A stretch of DNA of 64,000 nucleotides from Luteococcus sp048595755 (lineage in GTDB: Bacteria > Actinomycetota > Actinomycetes > Propionibacteriales > Propionibacteriaceae): contig NZ_CP184360.1 of the NCBI RefSeq assembly GCF_048595755.1, forward strand, positions 2,542,001-2,606,000, read 5' to 3'. A program made the position numbers and the translations under genes. The notes below the pieces were generated by a model, which saw only the letters and a list, made by a program, of their open reading frames with translations, was not told where the DNA came from and ran no database searches. Positions 27,839 through 37,124 of the stretch are shown here, piece after piece. Each line of letters starts with the position of its first letter. The first letter of the stretch is position 1.

Positions 27839-28414
27839 GTGACCGAGCAGCAGCAACCAGCGGGCACGCCGCGGGTGAGTGTGATCAGTGGACCCACCGC
27901 AGTGGGCAAGGGCACCGTCGTGGCCCGACTGCAGGAACGGCACCCCGAGGTCTTCGTGTCGATCTCGGCCACCACCCGGCCGCCTCGGGTGGGGGAGATC
28001 GACGGGGTCCACTACCACTTCCTCAGCGAGCAGGACTTCGACCGGCTCGTCGCCCAGGACGGTCTGCTGGAATGGGCGGTGGTCCATGGCAAGCATCGCT
28101 ACGGCACCTTGCGTGCCCCCGTCGACGAGGCGGTGGGGCAGGGGCGGGCCGTCGTGCTGGAGATCGACCTGCAGGGGGCACGCCAGGTGCGCAAGACCTA
28201 CCCGCAGGCGCAGCACATCTTCATCGAGCCTCCCACCTGGGAGGAACTGGTGCGCCGACTGGCCGGGCGTGGCACCGAGACGCCCGAGCAGCAGGAGCGG
28301 CGTCTGGCCACGGCGCAGCAGGAATTGGCCTGCGTCGGAGAGTTCGACCACGTCGTGGTGAATCGTGAAATCGATCAAACGGTGGAGGATTTGGTAGGCT
28401 TGCTGGGCTTGTGA
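27839..28414 (+). CDS. gmk: Guanylate kinase
   Basis: Gmk phosphorylates GMP to GDP. The 191-residue protein has P-loop GPTAVGKGT near 18, the GMP-binding SATTRPPRVGE, and EIDLQGARQVRK. The GTG at 27839 has AAGGAG 11 nt upstream, slightly far; a nearer ATG at 27827 is out of frame. It lies 44 bp after mihF. Confidence 0.96.
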   Translation: MTEQQQPAGTPRVSVISGPTAVGKGTVVARLQERHPEVFVSISATTRPPRVGEIDGVHYHFLSEQDFDRLVAQDGLLEWAVVHGKHRYGTLRAPVDEAVGQGRAVVLEIDLQGARQVRKTYPQAQHIFIEPPTWEELVRRLAGRGTETPEQQERRLATAQQELACVGEFDHVVVNREIDQTVEDLVGLLGL

Positions 28415-28428
28415 CCTCTGGCCACACA

Positions 28429-28452
28429 CCCGACGTTGCCAACACCGTCGGG
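28429..28452 (+). terminator. Possible attenuator hairpin between gmk and rpoZ
   Basis: CCCGACG (28429-28435) pairs with CGTCGGG (28446-28452) over a 10-nt loop. There is no T tract, so it may only modulate rpoZ. Confidence 0.35.
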
Positions 28453-28478
28453 CTTCCGGACAAGAACGAAGGTTCACC

Positions 28479-28823
28479 TTGACCACAAACATTCCCGAGG
28501 GCGTCACCAACCCTCCGATCGACGAGCTGCTCGACAAGGTCGACTCCAAGTACCGCCTGGTGCTGTTCGCCGCCAAGCGCGCCCGCCAGATCAATGCCTA
28601 CTACTCCCAGCTGGGCGAAGGCCTGCTGGAGAATGTCGGCCCCCTGGTGGAGACCGGAGTGCAGGAGAAGCCGCTGTCCATCGCCATGCGCGAGATCCAG
28701 GCGGACGTGCTCGAGTGCAACGACATCGACCCGGAGGCAGAGGCTGCCGCGCGCGCCGCGGCCGCGGCCGATCCGGAGTTCACGATGGTCCCCGATCCCT
28801 TCGGCGACATCGACCCCGCCTGA
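28479..28823 (+). CDS. rpoZ: RNA polymerase omega subunit
   Basis: Omega helps fold and stabilise the beta-prime subunit. The 114-residue protein has NPPIDELLDKVDSKYRLVLF and AAKRARQINAYY, the conserved actinobacterial core, then an acidic Ala-rich tail. The start codon is TTG at 28479 with GAAGG about 8 nt upstream, chosen because the family begins just before this point. coaBC follows after 13 bp. Confidence 0.95.
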   Translation: MTTNIPEGVTNPPIDELLDKVDSKYRLVLFAAKRARQINAYYSQLGEGLLENVGPLVETGVQEKPLSIAMREIQADVLECNDIDPEAEAAARAAAAADPEFTMVPDPFGDIDPA

Positions 28824-28836
28824 GACCAGGCAGATC

Positions 28837-30090
28837 GTGGTTGACACCGATGCCACCGCGCGCCGAGTGATCCTCGGCGTCGCCGGTGGCATCGCCGCGT
28901 ACAAGGCCTGTGAGGTCCTGCGACGACTGCGCGAGGCCGGCTGTGATGTCACGGTGGTGCCAACCGCCAATGCCCTCAAGTTCGTGGGCGAGACCACGTG
29001 GTCCGCGCTGAGCGGCAAGGCGGTGGACTCCGATGTGTGGAGCAACATCACCGAGGTGCCCCATGTGCGCCTCGGGCAGACCGCAGACCTGGTGATGGTG
29101 GTCCCGGCCACGGCCGACCTGCTGTCGCGTGCCGCCACTGGCCGTGCCGACGACCTGCTGACCAATGTGCTGCTGACCGCACACTGTCCGGTGGCGATGT
29201 TCCCGGCCATGCACACCGAGATGTGGCAGCACCCGGCGACGATGCAGAATGTTGCGACGCTGCGTGGCCGCGGCGTGGTGGTGAAGGATCCCGATTCGGG
29301 GCGGCTCACCGGAGCGGACTCCGGGCCCGGCCGTCTGCCGGAACCCGCCGAGATCGTCGAGGTGGCGCTGCAGCTGATGGATGGCGCAGCGGAGACCCTT
29401 GGAACCTGGAGCGAGCGCGACCTGGTGGGACGCCACGTGGTGGTCTCGGCTGGGGGAACCCATGAAGCCCTGGACCCGGTCCGCTTCCTGGGCAATTCCT
29501 CCAGTGGGCTGATGGGCGTGGCGATCGCGCGTGAGGCGGCGATGCGTGGCGCGTCGGTCACCCTGGTCGCCGCGAACATGCAGGCGGCGGTGCCGTCGGG
29601 GGTGGACCTGTGCACCGTCACCTCCACCGGAGACCTGCATCGCGAGATGCATCGGTTGGCACCCGAGGCCGACGTCGTGGTGATGGCCGCCGCTCCGGCG
29701 GACTTCACCCCCGCCGAGCCCAGCGGCAGCAAGATCAAGAAGGATGGCGACGGGGGGATGACCTTGCACCTGGTGCAGACGCCCGACGTCCTCAAGTCAC
29801 TCACCGAGGCCCGCGCACAGGACGCGTCGCGCGCCGGGCAGGTGATCGTCGGCTTTGCCGCGGAGACCGCCCCGGACCGTGCCGAGCTGGTGCGCATCGG
29901 TGCCCAGAAACTCGCCCGCAAGGGCTGCGACCTGCTGGTGCTCAACGACGTCTCGGCCGGCAAGGTCTTTGGCCACAGCACCACCCACGTCACGGTGATC
30001 GACTCCGACGGTGAGCTGGGCGAGGTGGCAGGCAGCAAGTCGCAGGCCGCGGCGCTGATCGTCAGCCAGGCCGCCGCGCGGCTAGTCTGA
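28837..30090 (+). CDS. coaBC: Bifunctional phosphopantothenoylcysteine decarboxylase/ligase
   Basis: CoaBC makes 4'-phosphopantetheine for coenzyme A: the ligase half (CoaB) adds cysteine, the flavin decarboxylase half (CoaC) removes CO2. The CoaC part (about 1-185) begins VILGVAGGIAAYKACE, with catalytic His in EVPHVRLGQ and PAMHTEMW; the CoaB part (about 195-417) has VVSAGGTHEALDPVRFLGN, SSSGLMG and AAPADF. Length 417 is usual. The GTG at 28837 is the first sensible start after rpoZ; earlier in-frame starts lie inside rpoZ. Confidence 0.96.
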   Translation: MVDTDATARRVILGVAGGIAAYKACEVLRRLREAGCDVTVVPTANALKFVGETTWSALSGKAVDSDVWSNITEVPHVRLGQTADLVMVVPATADLLSRAATGRADDLLTNVLLTAHCPVAMFPAMHTEMWQHPATMQNVATLRGRGVVVKDPDSGRLTGADSGPGRLPEPAEIVEVALQLMDGAAETLGTWSERDLVGRHVVVSAGGTHEALDPVRFLGNSSSGLMGVAIAREAAMRGASVTLVAANMQAAVPSGVDLCTVTSTGDLHREMHRLAPEADVVVMAAAPADFTPAEPSGSKIKKDGDGGMTLHLVQTPDVLKSLTEARAQDASRAGQVIVGFAAETAPDRAELVRIGAQKLARKGCDLLVLNDVSAGKVFGHSTTHVTVIDSDGELGEVAGSKSQAAALIVSQAAARLV

Positions 30091-30191
30091 AGGATGCCCC
30101 CACCACAGCGTGGGGTCCGTGGCTGGGCATGTGGCCCGGCATCACAACACGTCAGGGGCCGGGCTTGTCGCCCGGACAGATTGGAGTATCC

Positions 30192-31382
30192 ATGAGCAGG
30201 CTCTTCACCTCGGAGTCCGTCACCGAAGGCCATCCGGACAAGGTGGCCGATGCCATCAGCGATGCGGTGCTGGACGCCATGTTGGAGAAGGACCGGGGTT
30301 CCCGCGTTGCGGTCGAGACCCTGGTCACCACAGGACTCGTCGTGGTTGCCGGAGAGGTGACCACCGAGGCCTATGCAGACATCTCGGGCCTGGCGCGCAA
30401 GACCGTGCTGGACATCGGCTACGACTCCTCGGACAAGGGCTTCGACGGCCGCTCCTGCGGAGTCAGCGTCGCCATTGGGTCGCAGTCACCCGACATCGCC
30501 CAGGGCGTCGACAAGGCCTTCGAGAACCGTACCGGCGTCTCCGGCGACGAGCTCGACCGGCAGGGGGCCGGCGACCAGGGCCTGATGTTCGGCTACGCAT
30601 GCAGCGAGACGCCCTCCTTCATGCCATTGCCGATCGACCTGGCGCACCGGCTCTCGGAGCGCCTGAGCACCGTGCGCAAGGACGGCATCCTCGACTACCT
30701 GCGGCCCGACGGCAAGACGCAGGTGACCATCGAGTACGACGACAAGGGGCGTCCGGTGGGGGTGGACACCATCGTGGTGAGCACCCAGCACGCCGAGGGT
30801 GTCAGCATCGACAAGACCATCGAGCCCGACCTGGTCAAGCACGTCATCACCCCGGTGCTGGCCCGCTACGACCTGCGCACCGAAGGCATGAAGACCTTCG
30901 TGAACCCCACCGGGAAGTTCGTGATCGGTGGCCCGATGGGCGATGCGGGTGTGACCGGACGCAAGATCATCGTCGACACCTACGGCGGCATGGCCCGCCA
31001 CGGTGGTGGCGCCTTCAGCGGCAAGGACCCGTCGAAGGTGGACCGTTCCGCCGCTTACGCGCTGCGCTGGGTGGCCAAGAACGTGGTGGCCGCCGAACTG
31101 GCGGAAAAGTGTGAGGTGCAGGTGGCCTACGCCATCGGCAAGGCCCACCCGGTGGGCTTCTACGTCGACACCTTCGGGACCGGCAAGGTTCCCGAGGAGA
31201 GCATCCGTGAGGCCGTGCTGGAGGTCTTCGACCTGCGCCCTGCCGCCATCGTGCGTGACCTGGGGCTGCTGGACGTCAAGTACTCCACCTTCACCGCCTA
31301 TGGCCACTTCGGCCGGCAGCTGCCCGGCATGGCCTGGGAGAAGCTCGACCGCGTCGACGAGCTGAAGGCAGCGATTCGCTGA
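30192..31382 (+). CDS. metK: S-adenosylmethionine synthetase
   Basis: MetK makes SAM from methionine and ATP; it works with MetH, encoded 11 kb downstream. The 396-residue protein has SVTEGHPDKVADAISDAVLD near 9, GAGDQGLMFGYA near 118 and GGGAFSGKDPSKVDRSAAY near 272. The ATG at 30192 has GGAG 6 nt upstream; a longer frame from 30129 lacks similarity. The 100-nt leader holds CCCCAC/GTGGGG and GCCGGGC/GCCCGG pairings, but I do not see a recognisable SAM riboswitch. Confidence 0.98.
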   Translation: MSRLFTSESVTEGHPDKVADAISDAVLDAMLEKDRGSRVAVETLVTTGLVVVAGEVTTEAYADISGLARKTVLDIGYDSSDKGFDGRSCGVSVAIGSQSPDIAQGVDKAFENRTGVSGDELDRQGAGDQGLMFGYACSETPSFMPLPIDLAHRLSERLSTVRKDGILDYLRPDGKTQVTIEYDDKGRPVGVDTIVVSTQHAEGVSIDKTIEPDLVKHVITPVLARYDLRTEGMKTFVNPTGKFVIGGPMGDAGVTGRKIIVDTYGGMARHGGGAFSGKDPSKVDRSAAYALRWVAKNVVAAELAEKCEVQVAYAIGKAHPVGFYVDTFGTGKVPEESIREAVLEVFDLRPAAIVRDLGLLDVKYSTFTAYGHFGRQLPGMAWEKLDRVDELKAAIR

Positions 31383-31392
31383 CTGGACGCCA

Positions 31393-31431
31393 CAGGGGCG
31401 CTGCACCACCACCGGTGGTGCAGCGCCCCTG
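31393..31431. terminator. Bidirectional terminator after metK
   Basis: A perfect 18-bp stem (31393-31410 with 31414-31431) closes on a 3-nt loop. It lies between convergent metK and the ThrE-like exporter. Confidence 0.85.
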
Positions 31432-31480
31432 ACATTTCCCCCTCCGGATCGGAGCCCTGCGGCTGGGGCGGCGGGGTGCG

Positions 31481-32728
31481 TCAGTGACGTCGGCGGTGGA
31501 AGCGTCGGGCGATGCGTCGCAAGGGCAGCGCCAAGGCCGAGCCGACCAGCAGGCCCAGCGCGATCGCCGCGACGAAGGAGATGACTCCGTAGACGGCGTC
31601 GGCCTGGCCGGTGCCGAGACCCACCGTCGTCACGCCCATCAGGCCCAGCGTGCCGGGCACCAGCAGCCAGAAGCTGGGCAGGAAGGTGACCAGACGGGGC
31701 ACATTGCTGCGGGTGGACTCGATGGCGGTGGACAGGAAGCTGGCCACCACGGCTCCGCAGAAGGCGCCAACCGGCATGGAGCCGCCGTAGGTCTGGCCAC
31801 TCATCTGGGTGACGAAGGTGCACACCAGCACCAATGAGGTCCAGCCGAACAGGCGCCAGGGCACCGACTCCGAGAGGGTGATGCCCACCGCGATCAACGA
31901 CAGGCCCAAGGGGAAGGTCCACCACCCGAGGTCTTGCAGGCGGGTATTGGTCAGCTCGCTGGTGGGAATCCCCAGCAGCAGGCTGGCGGACACCACGCCG
32001 AGGGCGAAGAGCAGCAACTGGACGATGCCGTGGAAGAAGCGGGCGGTGCCCGAGACGATGGCCCCGGTGGCGAGCTCGGCAATACCGGTGCTGAGCAGCG
32101 CACCGGGCAGCAGGACGGCGATGGGACAGATCAAGGTGCGCAGCGGCCCGTCGATGATCCCCGCGCGGTGCGCGGAGAGCATCACCAGCGAGACCACCAG
32201 TGCGGCGACGCTGGGAAGCAGGGCGGCCAGCAGCGCGTGGCGGCTCGAGGCGCGCATCAGGAAGCTGACCATCAAGGAGCACAGCCCAGCCAGCAGCACG
32301 TTGAGCGGGGAGGGCTGCATGATCAGGCAGATGCCCATCGACACCAGGACCAGGCCACCGTAGAAACCGGGGCGGCCATAGAGGTGGCGCAGCCCGCGGG
32401 CCGCGCCGAGCCCGGCCACTGCCTGGGCGATGTCGATCCGGCCGGCCAGCAGGTCTCGTCGCACCTCACCCACGTGCAGCGACTGGTCCAGCCGCATGCC
32501 GCCCTCCACGCGCTCCACCGTGGCCGGCTCTCCCGAGTCCAGGGCCAGCGTGATCGCGGTGGGGGTGGCGGAGACCTGGACATTGCGGTGGCCCAGATGG
32601 CTCCCGAGCCGACGCACCTCGTTCTCGGCGTCGGTGACCGTGGCACCTCCTGCCACCAGGCCGGCGCCGACGTAGGTCAACAGGCGTCTGGCGGTGACGT
32701 CGTCAGGCGGATCGAGGGGAGCGTTCAC
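31481..32728 (-). CDS. ThrE-family threonine/serine exporter
   Basis: The 415-residue protein has a soluble N-terminal DUF1212-type region (about 1-120) and about ten transmembrane helices, covering both halves (ThrE and ThrE_2/DUF3815) in one chain as in Corynebacterium ThrE. LLPGALLSTGIAELATG is the hallmark segment. It probably exports threonine and serine or small peptides. The GTG at 32728 follows TACTGT (32735-32740, minus strand) by 6 nt, a leaderless start. It is divergent from priA with only about 60 bp between them. Confidence 0.87.
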   Translation of the reverse strand: MNAPLDPPDDVTARRLLTYVGAGLVAGGATVTDAENEVRRLGSHLGHRNVQVSATPTAITLALDSGEPATVERVEGGMRLDQSLHVGEVRRDLLAGRIDIAQAVAGLGAARGLRHLYGRPGFYGGLVLVSMGICLIMQPSPLNVLLAGLCSLMVSFLMRASSRHALLAALLPSVAALVVSLVMLSAHRAGIIDGPLRTLICPIAVLLPGALLSTGIAELATGAIVSGTARFFHGIVQLLLFALGVVSASLLLGIPTSELTNTRLQDLGWWTFPLGLSLIAVGITLSESVPWRLFGWTSLVLVCTFVTQMSGQTYGGSMPVGAFCGAVVASFLSTAIESTRSNVPRLVTFLPSFWLLVPGTLGLMGVTTVGLGTGQADAVYGVISFVAAIALGLLVGSALALPLRRIARRFHRRRH

Positions 32729-32791
32729 CCCGACACAGTAGCGACAGGCGGGCTGGAGCTGTCAGTGCCAGCGCCTACCATCGGTGAGGTG

Positions 32792-34750
32792 ATGGATCTG
32801 CCCGTGGCTCGCTGTGCCGTCGACGTGCCCTTGGCGCACCTTGATCGATTCTTCGACTACGAGGTGGGCGAGGCACTCGACGAGGCCGCGGTGCCGGGGG
32901 CCCGGGTGCGAGTGCGCTTCGCCGGCAAGCTGCGGGACGGTTTCGTCGTGGAGCGGCTGGCCTCCAGTGACTCGGGGGTGAAGCTGGCCAAGCTGGAGAA
33001 GGTCATCAGTTCCGAGCCCGTGCTGGGCCCCGAGCAGGTGGCGCTGGTCAGGGCGGTGGCCGACCACTGCGCCGGGACCTTCAGCGACGTGCTGCGGCTG
33101 GCCGTCCCGCCGCGTCATGCCGCCACCGAGAAGGCCGAACAAAAACCGTGGCCCGAACCGGACCTGCCCGAATCGGTCGAAGGCCCCCTGCCGGGATACC
33201 CGCTGGGCACGGACCTGCTCGACCGCTTGGCGCAGGGGCAGTCGCCGCGCACCTTCTGGCAGGTGGCCCCCAGCGCCGCGCAGGATCCGTGGCAGGGTCT
33301 GGCCCAGGCCACCGTCGCGACGCTGCGCTCCGGGCGAGGGGTGCTGCTGCTGGTACCCGACGTGAAGGATCTGGAGGCGCTGCGGGAGCGTGTCGCCACG
33401 GTGGTGGGCGGGGCCGCGATCGCCGTGCTGCACGCCGATCTGGGCCCCTCGGCGCGCTACCGCAACTTCCTGGCCATGTCCCGGGGGCAGGCCCAGGTGG
33501 TGATCGGCACCCGGGCCGCGGTCTTCGCGCCGGTCCACGAGCTGGGGCTGGTGGCCCTGTGGGATGACGGGGACGACCTGTGGTCGGAGCCCCGGGCCCC
33601 CTACTTCCATGCCCGGGACGTCGCAGCGATTCGGGCCACCCAACAGAAGTGTGCGCTGCTGCTGGCCGCTCGGGGCCGCAGTTGCGAGGTGCAGCAGTGG
33701 GTGGAGCGGCGCTGGCTCCTGCCCGTCGAACTGCCCGGTGCGCAGGCGCGTCAGCAGGCGCCCGCCGTCCGGGTGGCCGCCGACTCCGACCGCGCCCTGG
33801 AGCGCGACCCGATGGCCGCCCAGGTGCGCCTGCCCAACCTGGTCTTCGAGACCATCCGTCGCGGGCTGGTCTCCGGGCCGGTGCTCATCCAGGTGCCGCG
33901 GCAGGGCTACCTGGTGGCCCTGTCCTGCCAGACCTGCCGCACCTCGGTGCGGTGCCCCTCCTGCCAGGGGCCGGTGCAGGGGCAGCGGCGGGAGGGCACC
34001 CAGCAGTTGTCGTGCCGCTGGTGCGGGCACCTCGTGGTCGGGTGGCGTTGCCAGACCTGCGGTGACCACCGGCTGCGTGCCCCCGTGGTGGGCTCCACCC
34101 GCACCGGCGAGGAGTTGGGACGTGCCTTTCCCGGCACGACGGTGGTGGATTCCTCAGGTGACCACGTGCGCCAACAGGTGGGCAGCACGCCCGCGCTGGT
34201 GATCGCCACGCCCGGAGCCGAACCGGTCGCCGAGGGCGGCTACTCGGCGGCGGTGCTCTTGGACACCCTGATGCAGCTGTCGCGGCCAGACCTGAGGGTC
34301 TCCGAGGAGGCACTGCGCAGGTGGTGCAACGTGCTCGGTCTGGTGCGCCCGGGCCTCGACGGCGGCACCGTGGCCGTGGTGGGGCCCAGTGATGACCGCA
34401 CCGTGCAGGCCCTGGTGAGGGTGGACCCGCCAGGCTTCGCCGCGCGGGAGCTGGCGGATCGCTTCGAGGCCCGCTTCCCGCCGGCGGTCAAGTTCGTGAC
34501 GCTGGAGGGCACGGCCGCGGCCGTGGAGGAGATGGTGCAGCAGGCCACCTTGCCGGAGGTGGTCGACGTGCTCGGACCGGTGCCGGTGGGCACCGTGGGC
34601 GAGGCGGAGGTCTCACGCCTGACCCTGCGCACGCCCCTGCCCCTTGGTCGTGAGCTGGTGGCCGCGGTGAAGGCGGCCAGTGCCGTGCGATCGGCCAAGA
34701 AGGCCCCCGGTGCGGTGCGGGTGCGAGTCGACCCTGTGGAGTTGCAGTAG
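32792..34750 (+). CDS. priA: Primosomal protein PriA-like (helicase motifs lost)
   Basis: The 652-residue protein aligns with PriA (N-terminal ARCAVDVPLAHLDRFFDY, 3'-DNA-binding domain) and keeps the zinc cluster around 378-425 (CQTCRTSVRCPSCQG ... CRWCG ... CQTCG). The Walker A Gly-Lys-Thr is absent (RSGRGVLLLV in its place) and the DEEH box reads WDDGDDLW, so it is probably not an ATPase, as known for actinobacterial PriA. A GTG at 32789, 7 nt after TACCAT (32776-32781), could be a leaderless start one codon upstream. Confidence 0.92.
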   Translation: MDLPVARCAVDVPLAHLDRFFDYEVGEALDEAAVPGARVRVRFAGKLRDGFVVERLASSDSGVKLAKLEKVISSEPVLGPEQVALVRAVADHCAGTFSDVLRLAVPPRHAATEKAEQKPWPEPDLPESVEGPLPGYPLGTDLLDRLAQGQSPRTFWQVAPSAAQDPWQGLAQATVATLRSGRGVLLLVPDVKDLEALRERVATVVGGAAIAVLHADLGPSARYRNFLAMSRGQAQVVIGTRAAVFAPVHELGLVALWDDGDDLWSEPRAPYFHARDVAAIRATQQKCALLLAARGRSCEVQQWVERRWLLPVELPGAQARQQAPAVRVAADSDRALERDPMAAQVRLPNLVFETIRRGLVSGPVLIQVPRQGYLVALSCQTCRTSVRCPSCQGPVQGQRREGTQQLSCRWCGHLVVGWRCQTCGDHRLRAPVVGSTRTGEELGRAFPGTTVVDSSGDHVRQQVGSTPALVIATPGAEPVAEGGYSAAVLLDTLMQLSRPDLRVSEEALRRWCNVLGLVRPGLDGGTVAVVGPSDDRTVQALVRVDPPGFAARELADRFEARFPPAVKFVTLEGTAAAVEEMVQQATLPEVVDVLGPVPVGTVGEAEVSRLTLRTPLPLGRELVAAVKAASAVRSAKKAPGAVRVRVDPVELQ

Positions 34751-34788
34751 CGGCCACGGACTCACAGGAGCCTCTAGGGCGATCAGGA

Positions 34789-34794
34789 TAGGTT
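34789..34794 (+). promoter_or_regulatory. -10 box of fmt, leaderless
   Basis: TAGGTT is followed by GGCCGC and the fmt GTG at 34801, with no Shine-Dalgarno. Confidence 0.55.
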
Positions 34795-34800
34795 GGCCGC

Positions 34801-35748
34801 GTGAAGATCGTCTTTGCCGGAACACCGGAGGTTGCAGTCCCCACTCTCGACGCACTCGTCGAAGCAGGTCACGAGGTGCTGGGGGTGGTCACCCGTCCGG
34901 ATGCGCCGGCCGGCCGCGGCAAGAAGCTCACCGCCTCTCCGGTGGCCGTGCGGGCCCAGGAACTGGGCCTGGAGGTGGTCAAGCCCCAGCACCCCCGTGA
35001 CGAGGACTTCGTCGGCTGGCTGACGGCCAAGCAGCCGGAGGCATGCCCGGTGGTGGCCTACGGCGCCCTGGTGCCCGAACACGTCCTGGCGATTCCCACC
35101 CACGGTTGGGTGAACCTGCACTTCTCCCTGCTGCCCGCCTGGCGCGGCGCAGCGCCGGTGCAGCGCAGCATCATGGCGGGGGAGAGCCTGACCGGCGCCA
35201 CCACCTTCCGCCTCGTGCCGGAGTTGGATGCCGGCCCGGTCTACGGAAGCATCACCGAGCCCATCGGTGAACTGGACACTTCGGCCGATCTGCTCGCGCG
35301 TCTGGCCGGACGTGGGGCTGGCCTGATGGTGGACACGCTGGCAAGCATCGCCTCCGGTGCCCAGCCGCAGCCACAACCGGCCGAAGGCATCAGCCTGGCG
35401 CCCAAGATCACCGTCGCCGAGACGCGGATCGACTGGAGCCAACCGGCCCAACAGATCGCTGCCATGGTTCGGGGAGCCCACCCCAGCCCCGGGGCGTGGA
35501 CCACGCTGGAGGGCCAGCGCTTCAAGGTATCGCTGGCGCGTGTGGCCAGCCTCCCCGACGCAGTGGACGTGCTGCGGCCCGGTCAGCTGCACGCCACCAA
35601 GCGGCAGCTGCTGGTGGGCACCGGCGACCATCCCCTCGAACTGCTGCAGGTGCAGGCCTTCGGCAAGAAGCAGATGGCCGGAGCGGACTGGGCCCGTGGT
35701 GTGCACCAGCTGCCCGAGGCCTTCGACACGGACGGAGCCCAGGCATGA
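34801..35748 (+). CDS. fmt: Methionyl-tRNA formyltransferase
   Basis: Fmt formylates Met-tRNA for initiation. The 315-residue protein has FAGTPEVAVPTLDAL at the start, the catalytic region NLHFSLLPAWRGAAPVQ near 102 and the conserved Asp in ELDAGPVYG near 143, then a C-terminal OB-like domain. The GTG at 34801 fits a leaderless start. The stop overlaps rsmB by ATGA. A fmt-rsmB-rpe neighbourhood is common in actinobacteria; here two other genes lie before rpe. Confidence 0.97.
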   Translation: MKIVFAGTPEVAVPTLDALVEAGHEVLGVVTRPDAPAGRGKKLTASPVAVRAQELGLEVVKPQHPRDEDFVGWLTAKQPEACPVVAYGALVPEHVLAIPTHGWVNLHFSLLPAWRGAAPVQRSIMAGESLTGATTFRLVPELDAGPVYGSITEPIGELDTSADLLARLAGRGAGLMVDTLASIASGAQPQPQPAEGISLAPKITVAETRIDWSQPAQQIAAMVRGAHPSPGAWTTLEGQRFKVSLARVASLPDAVDVLRPGQLHATKRQLLVGTGDHPLELLQVQAFGKKQMAGADWARGVHQLPEAFDTDGAQA

Positions 35749-37124
35749 GCCCCCGCGACCAGCGTCGTCAGCCCGACCGCTTCATCGACCTGGCCCGGAT
35801 GGCCGCCTTCGACACGCTGCGTGACGTGCACGCCAGCGGTGCCTACGCCAATCTGGCCCTGGCCGAGCAGCAACGTGCCCACGACCTGACCTCGCAGGAA
35901 GCGGCGCTGTGCACCGAGCTGGTCAACGGCACCTGCCGCTGGGAGGGCACCTACGACCGCATCATCGAAGCGGCCGGTGGCCGTGCTTTGGGCACCCTCC
36001 AACCGGCGATCGTCGACGTACTGCGCCTGGGCACCCACCAGTTGATGGCCATGCGCACCCCCACCCATGCGGCCGTCTCCACGTCGGTCGACCTGGCCGG
36101 GATCGCCCTGGGGGAGCGCACCACCGGAGTGGTCAACGCGATCATCCGCAAGGTTGCCGCCCGCAGCTTCGACGAGTGGCTCGACGAACTCACCGCCGGG
36201 ATGGGCGAACGGGGCGCCCTGGCGCTGCGCACCGGTCATCCCCGCTGGATCGTCGACGCCTGGGCGGCCGTACTGCCCGAGGACGAGCTGGAGGCAGCGC
36301 TGCAGGCAGACAATGTGCCGCCGGTGCCCACCCTGGTGGTGCGGCCCGGCCTGGCCGAGCGCGACGAGCTGCTGGGCGAGTCGGCGTCGCCCACCCCCTA
36401 TTCGCCCTTCGGCGTGATCCGGGAGGGCAACCCCTCGGAACTTGCCGCGGTACGCCAGCGCCGGGCGGGCGTGCAGGACGAGGGTTCGCAGCTGGTGGCC
36501 CTGGCCCTGACACGCGTCGAGGACCACAGCCCCACCCAGCAGCAGAAGCGCTGGCTCGACCTGTGCGCTGGCCCCGGCGGGAAGGCCGCGCTGCTGACCG
36601 GCCTGGCCCAGCAGGACGGCGCCACGCTGCTGGCCAACGAGGCACACCAGCACCGGGCAGACCTGGTGCGCAAGGCGCTGATGGCCTACCCGGTGAACCA
36701 GTGGCAGGTGGTGGTGGGTGACGGCACCAAGCCGCAGTGGCAGCCCGGCTCCTTCAACCGGGTGATGGCCGACGTGCCCTGTTCGGGGCTCGGTTCGCTG
36801 CGCCGACGCCCCGAGTCCCGGTGGCGTCGCACTCCGGATGAGGTCCACGAGCTGCACCAGCTGCAGCGAGACCTGCTCGAGTCGGCGATCGAGTCGACCG
36901 CACCCGGTGGGGTGATCGCCTATGTCACGTGCTCCCCGCATCGGGCCGAGACCAGCGCGGTGGTCACCGCGGTGGCCGACGACCGCGTCGAGATCCTGGA
37001 CGCGCCGGCCCACCTTCCCGAGGTGCCCGAGCCCCGGGCCCTGACCGACGAGCGTTTCGTCCAGCTGTGGCCACACCGTCACGGCACCGACGCGATGTTC
37101 CTGGCACTGTTGAGACGTCGATGA
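35745..37124 (+). CDS. rsmB: 16S rRNA (cytosine-C5)-methyltransferase RsmB
   Basis: RsmB (Sun/Fmu) methylates C967 of 16S rRNA in E. coli. The 459-residue protein has an N-terminal NusB-like RNA-binding domain (about 12-145), a SAM motif LDLCAGPGGKAALL near 269, and the two catalytic cysteines in DVPCSGLGSLRRRPE and VTCSPH. The ATG overlaps the fmt stop by 4 bp, and its own stop overlaps the next gene by 4 bp, so three genes are coupled. Confidence 0.95.
   Translation: MSPRDQRRQPDRFIDLARMAAFDTLRDVHASGAYANLALAEQQRAHDLTSQEAALCTELVNGTCRWEGTYDRIIEAAGGRALGTLQPAIVDVLRLGTHQLMAMRTPTHAAVSTSVDLAGIALGERTTGVVNAIIRKVAARSFDEWLDELTAGMGERGALALRTGHPRWIVDAWAAVLPEDELEAALQADNVPPVPTLVVRPGLAERDELLGESASPTPYSPFGVIREGNPSELAAVRQRRAGVQDEGSQLVALALTRVEDHSPTQQQKRWLDLCAGPGGKAALLTGLAQQDGATLLANEAHQHRADLVRKALMAYPVNQWQVVVGDGTKPQWQPGSFNRVMADVPCSGLGSLRRRPESRWRRTPDEVHELHQLQRDLLESAIESTAPGGVIAYVTCSPHRAETSAVVTAVADDRVEILDAPAHLPEVPEPRALTDERFVQLWPHRHGTDAMFLALLRRR

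Noticed and set aside
30091..30191. Possible SAM riboswitch before metK
   Set aside because: Some stem pairings exist, but I could not match the conserved core of any SAM riboswitch class; a covariance-model search would decide.
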